Shown here in pieces: positions 17,283 through 24,925 of a stretch of 33,287 bases of DNA. Numbering within the stretch: position 1 is the stretch's first letter; each line of letters opens with the position of its first letter. The stretch comes from Chryseobacterium taiwanense (GTDB taxonomy: Bacteria; Bacteroidota; Bacteroidia; Flavobacteriales; Weeksellaceae). The position numbers were made by a program, and so were the translations under genes. The stretch is taken from the NCBI RefSeq assembly GCF_000813825.1, contig NZ_JWTA01000011.1, positions 1-33,287 of the forward strand, read 5' to 3'. The notes beneath the pieces are model-generated. The model had not been told where the DNA came from. It saw only the letters and a list, made by a program, of their open reading frames with translations, and did not search any database.

Positions 17283-17792
17283 TTAGCCCAAATCAACCTG
17301 TCCTTCTCTACAAAGATCAAGGATTTCGTCAACTTTTTCTATCGTTAAATTTTCATGAAAGAATTTTCCTAACTGCATCATCGGAGCGTATCCACAAGCA
17401 CCAAGACATTCAGCAGGTTTTAAGGTGAACATTCCGTCTTCAGTCGTCTGTCCGTCTTTAATGTTCAGTTTGGTTCTGATATGATCCAGAATTTTTTCGC
17501 TTCCGCACACCATACAAGGTCCCGTTCTGCAAACTTCCAACACATATTTACCAACCGGCTTCATGTTGAACATCGTATAGAAAGTTGCTACTTCATATAC
17601 TTCAATTGGCTTAATACTCAATAATTCCGCAACATAATCCATCACAGGAACGTCTAACCATCCTCCGAATTCTTTCTGTGCTACATGCAGAACAGGAAGA
17701 AGAGCTGATTTTTGTCTTCCTTCAGGATATCTTGCGATAATTTTGTGTACCTGTGCTAAACTTTCCGGTTTAAAAGCTATTGTTTCGCTCAC
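17283..17792 (-). CDS. nuoE: NADH-quinone oxidoreductase subunit E (2Fe-2S)
   Basis: 169 residues. Thioredoxin-fold partner of NuoF that carries the off-path cluster N1a. The four ligands are Cys88 and Cys93 (EVCRTGPC) and Cys129 and Cys133 (ECLGACGYAPMM). The N-terminal helical bundle has the usual YPEGRQKSALLPVLHVAQ and VYEVATFYTMFN motifs. Normal length. It lies between repetitive spacers of 111 bases (upstream) and 78 bases (downstream). Confidence 0.96.
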   Translation of the reverse strand: MSETIAFKPESLAQVHKIIARYPEGRQKSALLPVLHVAQKEFGGWLDVPVMDYVAELLSIKPIEVYEVATFYTMFNMKPVGKYVLEVCRTGPCMVCGSEKILDHIRTKLNIKDGQTTEDGMFTLKPAECLGACGYAPMMQLGKFFHENLTIEKVDEILDLCREGQVDLG

Positions 17793-17903
17793 TTTTTTAA
17801 ATTTTAAATTTTGAATTTTAGATTTTAAATTCTAAAAAATTTCAATTTTTATATGGAGTTTGGATTCATCTAAAATTGATAATCCAACATCTATAATTTC
17901 TTA
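17793..17903. repeat. AT-rich repetitive spacer between nuoD and nuoE
   Basis: 111 bases with iterations of TTTTAAATTTTAAATTTTGAA, TTTTAGATTTTAAATTCTAAA and ATCTAAAATTGATAATCC. The words are shared with the nuoA-nuoB spacer. No coding frame. Confidence 0.45.
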
Positions 17904-19127
17904 TTATGCGTCTAATTCTCCCGCAATGATATTCATACTACACATCGTTACAATCGCATCAGAAATTACAGAACCTGTAATCATCTCTGGATAAGCTTGG
18001 TAGTAGATAAAACATGGTCTTCTGAAGTGTAGTCTGTAAGGACTTCTTCCACCATCACTCACTAAATAGAATCCTAATTCTCCGTTTCCACCTTCTACAG
18101 CGTGGTAAACTTCACCTTTCGGCACATCAGTTTCTCCCATTACAATTTTGAAATGGTAAATCAAAGCTTCCATTTTTTGATATACATCTGCCTTTTCAGG
18201 AAGATAGAAATCAGGAACATCCGCATGGAATGGCCCTTCTGGAAGATTGTCGTATGCTTGATTGATAATTTTAAGTGATTCCCAGATTTCTTGTTGACGA
18301 ACCATGAAACGGTCGTAAGTGTCACCAGAAGTTCCTACTGGAATGATGAAGTCGAAATCTTCATAAGAAGAATAAGGTTGTGCAACTCTTACATCATAAT
18401 CTACACCTGCTGCACGTAAGTTTGGACCTGTAAACCCATAGCTTAATGCTCTTTCAGCAGAAATTGCTCCTGCTCCGATAGTTCTGTCCATGAAAATTCT
18501 GTTTCTTTCCAATAGCGTACAGAATTCTTTGAATCTTGCTGGGAAAGTTTTAAGGAAATCCTTTAATAACTCATGGAATTTTGGAGTGAAATCTCTTTCA
18601 AAACCTCCAATTCTTCCCATATTGGTCGTCATTCTCGCTCCGCAGATCTGCTCGTACATATCATAAATACGCTCTCTTTCGATGAACATATAAGTAAGAC
18701 CAGTAATTGCTCCGGAGTCCATCCCGGTTACACCGTTACAGATAAGGTGATCTCCGATTCTTGCTAACTCCATTAAAATAACACGCATATAATCTACACG
18801 CTTTGGAACTTTAACTCCGATTAGCTTCTCCACTGTCATGTGCCAACCTAAGTTGTTGATAGGCGCAGAACAGTAATTCATACGGTCGGTAAGGGTAGTG
18901 ATCTGAGAATAGTTTCTTCTTTCAGAAATTTTCTCAAATGCTCTGTGGATGTATCCAACAGTTTGCTCAGCGTGAAGGATTCTTTCTCCGTCCATCGTTA
19001 AGATATTCTGGAAAATCCCGTGCGTTGCAGGGTGAGTGGGTCCTAAATTGAGGGTGTATAATTGACCGTCAATCTGTTCCTTACTTTCGTACTGGTTTAG
19101 TATATTAGATAATGAGTTATCTTTCAT
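17904..19127 (-). CDS. nuoD: NADH-quinone oxidoreductase subunit D
   Basis: I use the ATG at 19127 (407 residues, MKDNSLSNILNQYES). The longer frame from 19172 would translate repetitive AT-rich spacer and adds nothing conserved. The 49-kDa subunit forms the quinone site with NuoB. Signatures: LNLGPTHPATHG with His32, DRMNYCSAP with Tyr85 (equivalents of the quinone-contacting His and Tyr), and MELARIGDHLICNG. It is a separate gene from nuoC, unlike the fused nuoCD of E. coli. Confidence 0.95.
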   Translation of the reverse strand: MKDNSLSNILNQYESKEQIDGQLYTLNLGPTHPATHGIFQNILTMDGERILHAEQTVGYIHRAFEKISERRNYSQITTLTDRMNYCSAPINNLGWHMTVEKLIGVKVPKRVDYMRVILMELARIGDHLICNGVTGMDSGAITGLTYMFIERERIYDMYEQICGARMTTNMGRIGGFERDFTPKFHELLKDFLKTFPARFKEFCTLLERNRIFMDRTIGAGAISAERALSYGFTGPNLRAAGVDYDVRVAQPYSSYEDFDFIIPVGTSGDTYDRFMVRQQEIWESLKIINQAYDNLPEGPFHADVPDFYLPEKADVYQKMEALIYHFKIVMGETDVPKGEVYHAVEGGNGELGFYLVSDGGRSPYRLHFRRPCFIYYQAYPEMITGSVISDAIVTMCSMNIIAGELDA

Positions 19128-19195
19128 AATATATAATTGATAATTGATAGGCGATAATTGATCATAAACCAATCATCATTAATCATTTATATTTT
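19128..19195. repeat. Repetitive spacer between nuoC and nuoD
   Basis: ATAATTGAT recurs at least three times on the plus strand (ATAATTGATAATTGATAGG, GATAATTGATC), then an AATCATCATTAATCATTT stretch. It is non-coding in practice, although the nuoD frame reads into it upstream. Confidence 0.45.
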
Positions 19196-19690
19196 TTATC
19201 TTCCGAACATGCTATCGTTCTTATCGGTTCTTGTGCCGTCTTCCAAACGATATTCCTTCAACATTGGGTGGTATCCAAGATCTTCCATATTTAAAATAGC
19301 TCTCAGATCCGGGTGTCCCTTAAATTTAATTCCAAAGAAATCAAAAGTTTCTCTTTCCATCCAGTTTGCTCCGGCATATAATTCTACTAAAGAATCAACC
19401 TCGATATTTTCTCTGGACATAAAGATTTTCAGACGCAATCTGAAGTTAGCCATCATATTGTGTAGGTGATAAACTACTCCGATTTCTTTCTCAGGATATT
19501 CCGGGTAATGGATTCCACAAATATCCGTAAGGAAGTTAAATTCTAGTGATGAATCTCTAAGATAATGAATGATCTTCTTGATATCTTCTTTCTTCACCTC
19601 AATAGTCAACATTCCATACGGCTCTGAACTTGCGATTACAGACTCCGGAAATTCTCTTGTGATTGCTTCTAATACAAATTCGTTTGTCAT
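19196..19690 (-). CDS. nuoC: NADH-quinone oxidoreductase subunit C
   Basis: 164 residues. The 30-kDa peripheral-arm structural subunit packing against NuoD. The PROSITE-type signature ERETFDFFGIKFKGHPDLRAIL is present near the C-terminus, preceded by VELYAGANWM and followed by the short basic tail YHPMLKEYRLEDG. An early FLTDICGIHYPE motif fits the fold. It begins 5 bases after the nuoB stop. Confidence 0.95.
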   Translation of the reverse strand: MTNEFVLEAITREFPESVIASSEPYGMLTIEVKKEDIKKIIHYLRDSSLEFNFLTDICGIHYPEYPEKEIGVVYHLHNMMANFRLRLKIFMSRENIEVDSLVELYAGANWMERETFDFFGIKFKGHPDLRAILNMEDLGYHPMLKEYRLEDGTRTDKNDSMFGR

Positions 19691-19695
19691 TTCCG

Positions 19696-20256
19696 TTAGT
19701 TGCTTATGTTGTAAGAATCTAATAATTTTTGGTATTCAGGCATATCTCTTCTTCTGATGCTTTCGCTTTCTGCCAAAGCCTGAACCTGCATTACGCCTTC
19801 GATAATCTGCTCCGGTCTTGGAGGGCATCCCGGAACGTATACGTCTACAGGGATAATTTTATCGATTCCTTGTAATACTGAATAAGTATCAAAAATACCA
19901 CCGCTGGAAGCACAAGCTCCAACTGCAACCACCCATTTCGGCTCTGCCATCTGAGTGTAAACTTCTTTTAGGACTGGTCCTAATTTCTTAGATATAGTTC
20001 CACAAACCATCAACATATCTGCTTGTCTTGGGGAGAAAGAGTTTCTTTCCATACCAAATCTTGAAGCATCATACGTAGGGTTCAGGGTAGCCATAAACTC
20101 GATACCACAACAAGAGGTTGCAAAAGGTAATGGCCAAAGTGAAAACTTTCTAGCCATTCCGATTACACTGCTCAGTTTCGTTGCGAAAAACCCTTCTCCT
20201 TCAAATCCTTCCGGAGCAGGTGCATCTGTTTTTATTACTGGTTTGTTATCTGACAT
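19696..20256 (-). CDS. nuoB: NADH-quinone oxidoreductase subunit B (cluster N2)
   Basis: 186 residues. Carries N2, the last 4Fe-4S cluster before quinone. The tandem cysteines Cys49-Cys50 (ATSCCGIEF) and the distant Cys115 (VGACASSGG) and Cys144 (VPGCPPRPE) keep the spacing of E. coli NuoB (intervals of 65 and 94 residues). The N-terminal 25 residues are a variable extension. It follows nuoA after a 106-base repetitive spacer. Confidence 0.97.
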   Translation of the reverse strand: MSDNKPVIKTDAPAPEGFEGEGFFATKLSSVIGMARKFSLWPLPFATSCCGIEFMATLNPTYDASRFGMERNSFSPRQADMLMVCGTISKKLGPVLKEVYTQMAEPKWVVAVGACASSGGIFDTYSVLQGIDKIIPVDVYVPGCPPRPEQIIEGVMQVQALAESESIRRRDMPEYQKLLDSYNISN

Positions 20257-20362
20257 TTTAGTAGATTTTAGATTTTAAATTTTAGATTCTAAATTATTGT
20301 TAATCTTAACTTTAATTAAAAACCACCATCTAAAATTTGTAATTTAAAATTTATAATTTCTC
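20257..20362. repeat. AT-rich repetitive spacer between nuoA and nuoB
   Basis: 106 bases including TTTTAGATTTTAAATTTTAG, ATTCTAAATT and TAATTTAAAATTTATAATTT. The word set matches the nuoD-nuoE spacer. Confidence 0.45.
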
Positions 20363-20734
20363 TTATTTATCCCAATCTAGTGCGCCGCGTTTCCATACAT
20401 AGAAAAATGCCATGAAGAAAATCGCCACGAACGTAAGTACTGCCAAGAATCCTTCCATTCCGAATTCTCTGAAGTTGACTGCATATGGATAAAAAAATAC
20501 GATTTCAATATCGAATAATACGAATAGTACCGCTGTCAAAAAATATTTGATCGAAAACGGTGTTCTTGCATTTCCTTCTACCGGGACACCACATTCCCAG
20601 CTTTGGTTTTTAACAGAATTTCCTTTTTTCTGTTTTGGTCCTAAAAAATGTGCTCCAAGCAAAGAAACTGCTACGAATCCTATCGCAACACCTGCCTGTA
20701 TAAGGATTGGAATATAACTTTCAGGTAAATTCAT
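20363..20734 (-). CDS. nuoA: NADH-quinone oxidoreductase subunit A
   Basis: 123 residues with three membrane helices (about 8-30, 63-83, 90-113). Small membrane-arm subunit (ND3 homologue). The flexible loop carrying the family's ECG motif (SWECGVPVEG, Cys48) is present, as is the helix-2 motif FVLFDIEIVFFYPYA with its conserved Asp and Glu. It is the first gene of the operon, with a good -7 element about 25 bases upstream. Confidence 0.96.
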   Translation of the reverse strand: MNLPESYIPILIQAGVAIGFVAVSLLGAHFLGPKQKKGNSVKNQSWECGVPVEGNARTPFSIKYFLTAVLFVLFDIEIVFFYPYAVNFREFGMEGFLAVLTFVAIFFMAFFYVWKRGALDWDK

Positions 20735-20757
20735 TTTTGCATTATTATCTCAATTTG

Positions 20758-20765
20758 CAAATTTA
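20758..20765 (-). promoter_or_regulatory. -7 promoter element of the nuo operon
   Basis: The minus strand reads TAAATTTG, a perfect match to the Bacteroidota TAnnTTTG element, 24 bases upstream of the nuoA ATG. A TTG at the ideal spacing is not seen. It would give a short leader of about 15 bases. Confidence 0.55.
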
Positions 20766-20855
20766 GCGAATAAACAAGAAAGCATGAAATTTATCAGCTT
20801 TAAAATATGATGAAAATAGGAAAAACCGATAATTTAGAATCAATAAAAATAGCGT

Positions 20856-21032
20856 TTATTTTTTCATTTTTTTGAGGAGAGAAAACGCCATAAAAGAGAT
20901 ATAACCGAATAAAACACTTGCATACATTATGTTAACTACAGTATTGGTTCTGTCATCTTCTATCTTGAAAAAGAAATTGTAAACAATAAATCCGGCGATT
21001 AAAATGGCGAAAATAATAAGATGTGGTTTCAT
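20856..21032 (-). CDS. 58-residue membrane protein of unknown function
   Basis: A complete frame from ATG at 21032 to TAA at 20856, too short for many gene callers. The start MKPHLIIFAILIAGFIVYNFFF is one membrane helix; a polar KIEDDRTNTV loop follows; then IMYASVLFGYISFMAFSLL is a second helix, ending in the basic KKMKK. The hairpin topology and the positive C-terminus look like a real small membrane protein. It lies between the GNAT-like gene and nuoA in the same direction. No family recognised. I put it at good but not certain odds of being a gene. Confidence 0.65.
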   Translation of the reverse strand: MKPHLIIFAILIAGFIVYNFFFKIEDDRTNTVVNIMYASVLFGYISFMAFSLLKKMKK

Positions 21033-21093
21033 GATAAAAATGGGACGGTTTGTGGATTTAGTTTATCAAAATGTATGGTATGAAAAAGGCATG

Positions 21094-21114
21094 AGGTAAT
21101 TAATTTAATTACCT
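21094..21114. repeat. 21-bp palindrome between GNAT-like and small membrane protein genes
   Basis: AGGTAATTAA and its exact reverse complement TTAATTACCT flank a single central base. It is 9 bases after the GNAT-like stop codon and about 60 bases before the small membrane gene. It could be an operator or an RNA hairpin; no T tract follows on the minus strand. Confidence 0.5.
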
Positions 21115-21122
21115 ATTACTAA

Positions 21123-22256
21123 TCATTCATTATTTATATTCAGAGAATAGGTTCTTCTTCTTTTGTGATTAACAGGGTTGTAATCCTGCCACAACAGTTG
21201 TACACTTTTGTTTTCTTCTAGTTCAGGATTGGTTTCCAAATATTTTACTCCTTTTTGTCTGAATAATTTCCAGATCTCTTTGAAAATAATAGAGGTTACT
21301 CCTCTTCTTTGATAATCCGGATGAATACCAATCAAATAAAAATTGGCTCTGTCGTTTTTCTTTCCTGCTTTCAAAAAATGCCACCATCCGAAAGGTAAAA
21401 GTTTCCCTTTAGATTTTTGTAAAGCTTTCGAATAAGAAGGCATTGTGATTGCAAATGCGACCAATTGATTAGACTCATCAGCAACGCAAACGATATAATC
21501 TTTGTTGATCAGCTTAAAGTATTTCTCTTTATATGTTTTGCGCTGTTCATCCGAAATAGGAGTGTAGGTCGAAAGGTGTTTGTAAGTTTCGTCCAAGAGA
21601 TCAAACATAGGATCAACATATTCAATAATCTCTTCTTTAGTTTTGAATTCTAAAACTTTAAGATGATATTTTTGAGAGATCAATTCGTTGAATTTGTGTA
21701 TTTTATCAGGTAAAACCTCAGGGAACTGTAGTTCAAATTCTACCCATTCCTTTTCTTTTACTAAACCTAGCTTTTCAAGATGTTTCGGGTAATAATCATG
21801 ATTGTAAATTCCGATCATGGTTGCCAATTTGTCAAAACCTAATGTCAGCATTCCTGCTTTGTCCAGATTGGTGAAGCCCATTGGTCCTTCAATGGTGTCT
21901 ATGTTTTTTTCTTTTGCGAAATCTATGGCTGTCTGAATTAAAGCCTGAGAAACTTCCTCATCATCAATAAAATCTATCCATCCGAAGCGAACTTTTCTGA
22001 TGCCCAGTTCTTTTTCTTCTTTATGATTGATGATTACGGCAATTCTCCCAACAATAGTGTTGTTTTTATAGGCTAAAAACTGCTTGGCTTCAGAATATTG
22101 AAGAGCAGGATTTTCTTTTGGGTTCCAGATGTTAATCTCATCATTAATGAATGCTGGAACATAATAAGGGTTGTTTTTATATAAATCCATTGGGAATCGA
22201 ACAAACTGTTTCGATTGATCCGGGGTTTTTACTTCAATAATGGAAACTTTCAACAT
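21123..22256 (-). CDS. GNAT-family N-acetyltransferase-like protein
   Basis: 377 residues. It appears to hold an N-terminal degenerate acetyltransferase-like half (FLAYKNNTIVGRIAVIINHKE near 60-80; later IEGPMGFTNLDKAGMLTLGF) and a C-terminal GNAT half with the acetyl-CoA loop (NFYLIGIHPDYQRRGVTSII near 308-327, the R/Q-x-x-G-x-A/T motif). The acceptor is unknown. The architecture is familiar from Bacteroidota proteins annotated only as hypothetical or acetyltransferase. A perfect TAnnTTTG element (22281-22288) lies 24 bases upstream, so it probably has its own promoter. Confidence 0.8.
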   Translation of the reverse strand: MLKVSIIEVKTPDQSKQFVRFPMDLYKNNPYYVPAFINDEINIWNPKENPALQYSEAKQFLAYKNNTIVGRIAVIINHKEEKELGIRKVRFGWIDFIDDEEVSQALIQTAIDFAKEKNIDTIEGPMGFTNLDKAGMLTLGFDKLATMIGIYNHDYYPKHLEKLGLVKEKEWVEFELQFPEVLPDKIHKFNELISQKYHLKVLEFKTKEEIIEYVDPMFDLLDETYKHLSTYTPISDEQRKTYKEKYFKLINKDYIVCVADESNQLVAFAITMPSYSKALQKSKGKLLPFGWWHFLKAGKKNDRANFYLIGIHPDYQRRGVTSIIFKEIWKLFRQKGVKYLETNPELEENKSVQLLWQDYNPVNHKRRRTYSLNINNE

Positions 22257-22280
22257 AGTGTATGACGCTGATTAAACAGA

Positions 22281-22288
22281 CAAATATA
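22281..22288 (-). promoter_or_regulatory. -7 element of the GNAT-like gene
   Basis: The minus strand reads TATATTTG, a perfect TAnnTTTG match, 24 bases before the ATG at 22256. No good TTG element is visible at the expected distance. Confidence 0.5.
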
Positions 22289-22361
22289 ATTAATAAAATG
22301 CAATACTTTGGCACAGTTTTTACATCAAAATAGTAAAAAAACACATTTAAAATCTAATAAA

Positions 22362-23072
22362 ATGATAGGTTATTACATTATTATCGGTGTGTCAATGCTG
22401 GTAAGTTGGTGGGTTTCATCGAGATTGAAATCCAAATTTGCATATTATTCGAATGTGCATCTTCGAAACGGGCTTTCCGGAAAGGAAGTTGCCGAGAAGA
22501 TGTTAAGAGATAATGGGATTACAGATGTTCAGGTAATTTCAGTTCCCGGACAATTAACAGATCACTATAATCCTGAAAATAAAACGGTCAATCTTTCTGA
22601 GGCAGTTTATATGCAGAGAAATGCAGCGGCTGCAGCGGTTGCAGCTCATGAATGCGGTCATGCTGTTCAACATGCAAAAGGCTATTCCATGCTTCAGTTG
22701 CGTTCAAAGTTAGTTCCTGTTGTAAGTATAAGTTCTAATTTGATGCAGTTTGTTCTTATTGCTGGGATTATGATTATGGCGGCAACACAGACTATTGAAA
22801 ATCCTACAGGTAATAGATTGGTGTTGGCGGTCGGAGTTATTATGTTTGCGTTTACAACTTTATTTGCTTTCGTAACACTTCCTGTGGAATATGACGCAAG
22901 TAATAGAGCAATGAAGTGGCTGAAAGATACAGGAACAGTGACTTCTGAAGAATACGTTGGTGTTCAGGATAGTTTGAAATGGGCGGCGAGAACGTATGTT
23001 GTAGCAGCTATCGGTTCATTGGCACAACTTCTTTACTGGGCATCTCTGCTCATGGGAGGAAGAAGAGATTAA
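22362..23072 (+). CDS. Membrane zinc metallopeptidase (YugP-type)
   Basis: I start at the ATG at 22362 (236 residues), where a membrane helix begins (MIGYYIIIGVSMLVSWWV). The upstream in-frame TTG at 22308 would add 18 polar residues in front of it. The catalytic HExxH motif is His96-Glu97-Cys98-Gly99-His100 in AAHECGHAVQHA. Three further helices lie near 118-140, 155-177 and at the C-terminus, matching the Zn_peptidase_2/YugP family. Substrate unknown; the site faces the membrane region, so a housekeeping role in membrane-protein turnover is plausible. A near-consensus TACTTTG lies about 55 bases upstream. It ends before a strong terminator. Confidence 0.9.
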   Translation: MIGYYIIIGVSMLVSWWVSSRLKSKFAYYSNVHLRNGLSGKEVAEKMLRDNGITDVQVISVPGQLTDHYNPENKTVNLSEAVYMQRNAAAAAVAAHECGHAVQHAKGYSMLQLRSKLVPVVSISSNLMQFVLIAGIMIMAATQTIENPTGNRLVLAVGVIMFAFTTLFAFVTLPVEYDASNRAMKWLKDTGTVTSEEYVGVQDSLKWAARTYVVAAIGSLAQLLYWASLLMGGRRD

Positions 23073-23095
23073 ATTTTATATCATTACATAAGTAG

Positions 23096-23124
23096 CACCT
23101 TAGAAAAACTCTAAGGTGTTTTTT
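23096..23124 (+). terminator. Intrinsic terminator after the metallopeptidase gene
   Basis: Perfect 9-bp stem, CACCTTAGA (23096-23104) with TCTAAGGTG (23110-23118), a 5-base loop, then six T. Confidence 0.92.
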
Positions 23125-23165
23125 ATTCTGAATAATAAAAATGAGCCTATGTTAATTCTATTTGA

Positions 23166-23173
23166 TATTTTTG
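23166..23173 (+). promoter_or_regulatory. -7 element of the HTTM/DoxX-like gene
   Basis: TATTTTTG, a perfect TAnnTTTG match, ends 24 bases before the ATG at 23198 and lies after the preceding gene's terminator. No clear TTG element. Confidence 0.5.
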
Positions 23174-23197
23174 ATAAGACTTAATCACGAAACATAA

Positions 23198-24313
23198 ATG
23201 CTTACAAGAGATATATCAGATAAACAGATCAGCTATTTAATAAAGGTGATTGCTTTTTTCTGGCTTGTCGCAAAAATGTGGAGTTATAAAACATGGATTG
23301 CAGATAGAGTTTATCCAATAATTCCTTCTATTGATGTCTTGGAAAATGTTCCGGATTTTCTGCATCAGCTTTTATTCGGACTTTCTCTTTTAGTTTTAAT
23401 AGCAGTAATATGTTTTAAAATTAATCGATGGCTGCTAATTATTTTGTTTATCTCAGAAATAATAAGTTGTTCGTTGGATACGGTAAGATGGCAGCCTTGG
23501 GAATATATGTATTTATGTTTTTTGTTACTGGTAATCATTAATTTTTACAAACCTAAAAATATTGTAGTATTAAGCCATCTGTTTTTAGTTTCGGTTTATC
23601 TTTTTAGTGGATTACATAAACTCAATCGTGATTTTCTTTCTTCCGTATGGCTGAATATGGTGCTGGTAGACTTTCTAGGACTTTCAATGGGATTTATTGT
23701 AAAGTATAAGCTGTTTTTTATAGGCTTGCTGATTCCTATTGTAGAAATTGTGTTGGCAATATTGCTTCTTGTTTCAAAATCAAAAAGAAAGATAAGCTAC
23801 TTGTTGATTGTGATGCATTTAAGTATTTTGATATTGATCGGACCGTTTGGGTTGAGCTACAATTCTGTGATCTGGCCCTGGAATTTGGCAATGATCTCTA
23901 TTTTAATCATTGTATATTCAAAACCAATTGAGTTTTCCTACAAAAAGACTCTTGTTTCCAATTTCTATTGGTTGATGCTTTGGTTTGTCATGCCTGTATT
24001 TAGTTTTTTTGGCAGATGGTATCAGTATTTTTCATTCAATTTATATTCCGGAAAAGGAGAACAGGTTTATATCTGTGTTTCTGAAAAAGAACGAGAACTT
24101 GCTCCTTATTTTGAATCTAAAAGGGCTTCTTTTTGCAAAGAGAAAGCGAGTATTAATTTACAAAACTGGGCATTACAAGAAATAAAATCTGTACCCATTC
24201 CTGAAGTTGAAAATTATAAAAAAATTGGAGCTTACCTAAAGAAAAAATACGCTAAGGATAATGTGAGTATAATTCTTTATCATCCGAAACCCGGAAAAAC
24301 TAAGGAATTGTAA
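23198..24313 (+). CDS. Multi-pass membrane protein, HTTM/DoxX-like
   Basis: 371 residues: about eight membrane helices to residue 275, then a soluble C-terminal tail of roughly 95 residues with Lys-rich segments. The pattern FLVSVYLFSGLHKLN (a helix ending in G-x-x-K/H), the central HLSILILIGPFGLSYN, the WPWN motif and the FFGRWYQYFSFNLYSGK end of the membrane part resemble HTTM (vitamin K gamma-carboxylase-like) and DoxX/MauE membrane proteins. I do not see the residues needed to claim carboxylase activity. The gene is convergent with yigZ, with only 10 bases between the stops and no terminator hairpin. Its own TAnnTTTG element and the terminator before it make it a single-gene unit. The family call is a resemblance, not proof. 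Confidence 0.65.
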   Translation: MLTRDISDKQISYLIKVIAFFWLVAKMWSYKTWIADRVYPIIPSIDVLENVPDFLHQLLFGLSLLVLIAVICFKINRWLLIILFISEIISCSLDTVRWQPWEYMYLCFLLLVIINFYKPKNIVVLSHLFLVSVYLFSGLHKLNRDFLSSVWLNMVLVDFLGLSMGFIVKYKLFFIGLLIPIVEIVLAILLLVSKSKRKISYLLIVMHLSILILIGPFGLSYNSVIWPWNLAMISILIIVYSKPIEFSYKKTLVSNFYWLMLWFVMPVFSFFGRWYQYFSFNLYSGKGEQVYICVSEKERELAPYFESKRASFCKEKASINLQNWALQEIKSVPIPEVENYKKIGAYLKKKYAKDNVSIILYHPKPGKTKEL

Positions 24314-24323
24314 TTTTTTGAAT

Positions 24324-24923
24324 TTACACTTTATATTCTACAAACTGTAAATTACTTAAGGTTTCTGAAATTTCATCCTTATGTTTTAATTTTATTTTGG
24401 CTACTATAGATGCTTTTTCCTGCGAATCGAAGTTGATGATTCTTGCATCAAATTTCGATAATAAGGTGAAAATAATGTTCTGCTGATTAAAATTAAATTG
24501 AATTTCAATATCCGTTTCTAGCTCTTTAATAACAATATCTGCTTCTTCTAAAGTAATTTTTGCAGATTCTTTGTATGCTTTTACCAAACCGGAAACCCCT
24601 AGTTTTGTACCTCCATAATAACGAACTGAAATCACTAAAACATTGGTAATTTCATGGGCTAAAAGTTGGTTGTAGATTGGCAATCCTGCACTTCCTGAAG
24701 GTTCTCCGTCATCATTAGCACGATAGTTTTCCCCATTCAGTCCCATTCTGAAAGCATAACAATGATGCGTTGCTTTTGGATGCTCTGTTCTTACTTTTTC
24801 TAAAGCATTTTTTAGCTCTTCTTCATTATTTACAGGATAAGCAAATCCGAGGAATTTGCTTCCTTTTTCTTTTAATAAGGTGTTTTCTATTGGGCTTGCT
24901 ATGGATTTATACTCAAACTGCAT
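24324..24923 (-). CDS. yigZ: YigZ/IMPACT-family protein (UPF0029)
   Basis: 199 residues. The N-terminal IMPACT domain has the family's hallmarks: ATHHCYAFRMG, NDDGEPSGSAGLPIYNQL and the signature VRYYGGTKLGVSGLVKAY. A C-terminal alpha/beta domain (about 135-199, DUF1949-like) follows. The biochemical role is not settled; relatives bind nucleic acids or influence translation. It begins 2 bases after the ribD stop, so it is translated with riboflavin biosynthesis in this genome. Confidence 0.9.
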   Translation of the reverse strand: MQFEYKSIASPIENTLLKEKGSKFLGFAYPVNNEEELKNALEKVRTEHPKATHHCYAFRMGLNGENYRANDDGEPSGSAGLPIYNQLLAHEITNVLVISVRYYGGTKLGVSGLVKAYKESAKITLEEADIVIKELETDIEIQFNFNQQNIIFTLLSKFDARIINFDSQEKASIVAKIKLKHKDEISETLSNLQFVEYKV

Positions 24924-24925
24924 TT

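Noticed and set aside
17793..17903. CRISPR-like array
   Set aside because: The repeated words are short, irregular and overlapping; there are no spacers of uniform length.
17904..19172. Longer nuoD with 15 extra N-terminal residues
   Set aside because: The extra residues come from the repetitive ATAATTGAT spacer, and MKDNSLSNIL at 19127 gives a normal length for the family.
21094..21114. Terminator after the GNAT-like gene
   Set aside because: The palindrome has only one central base and no T tract on the minus strand, so it is reported only as an inverted repeat.
22308..22361. TTG start for the zinc metallopeptidase
   Set aside because: It adds 18 polar residues ahead of a proper membrane helix that starts with ATG at 22362.
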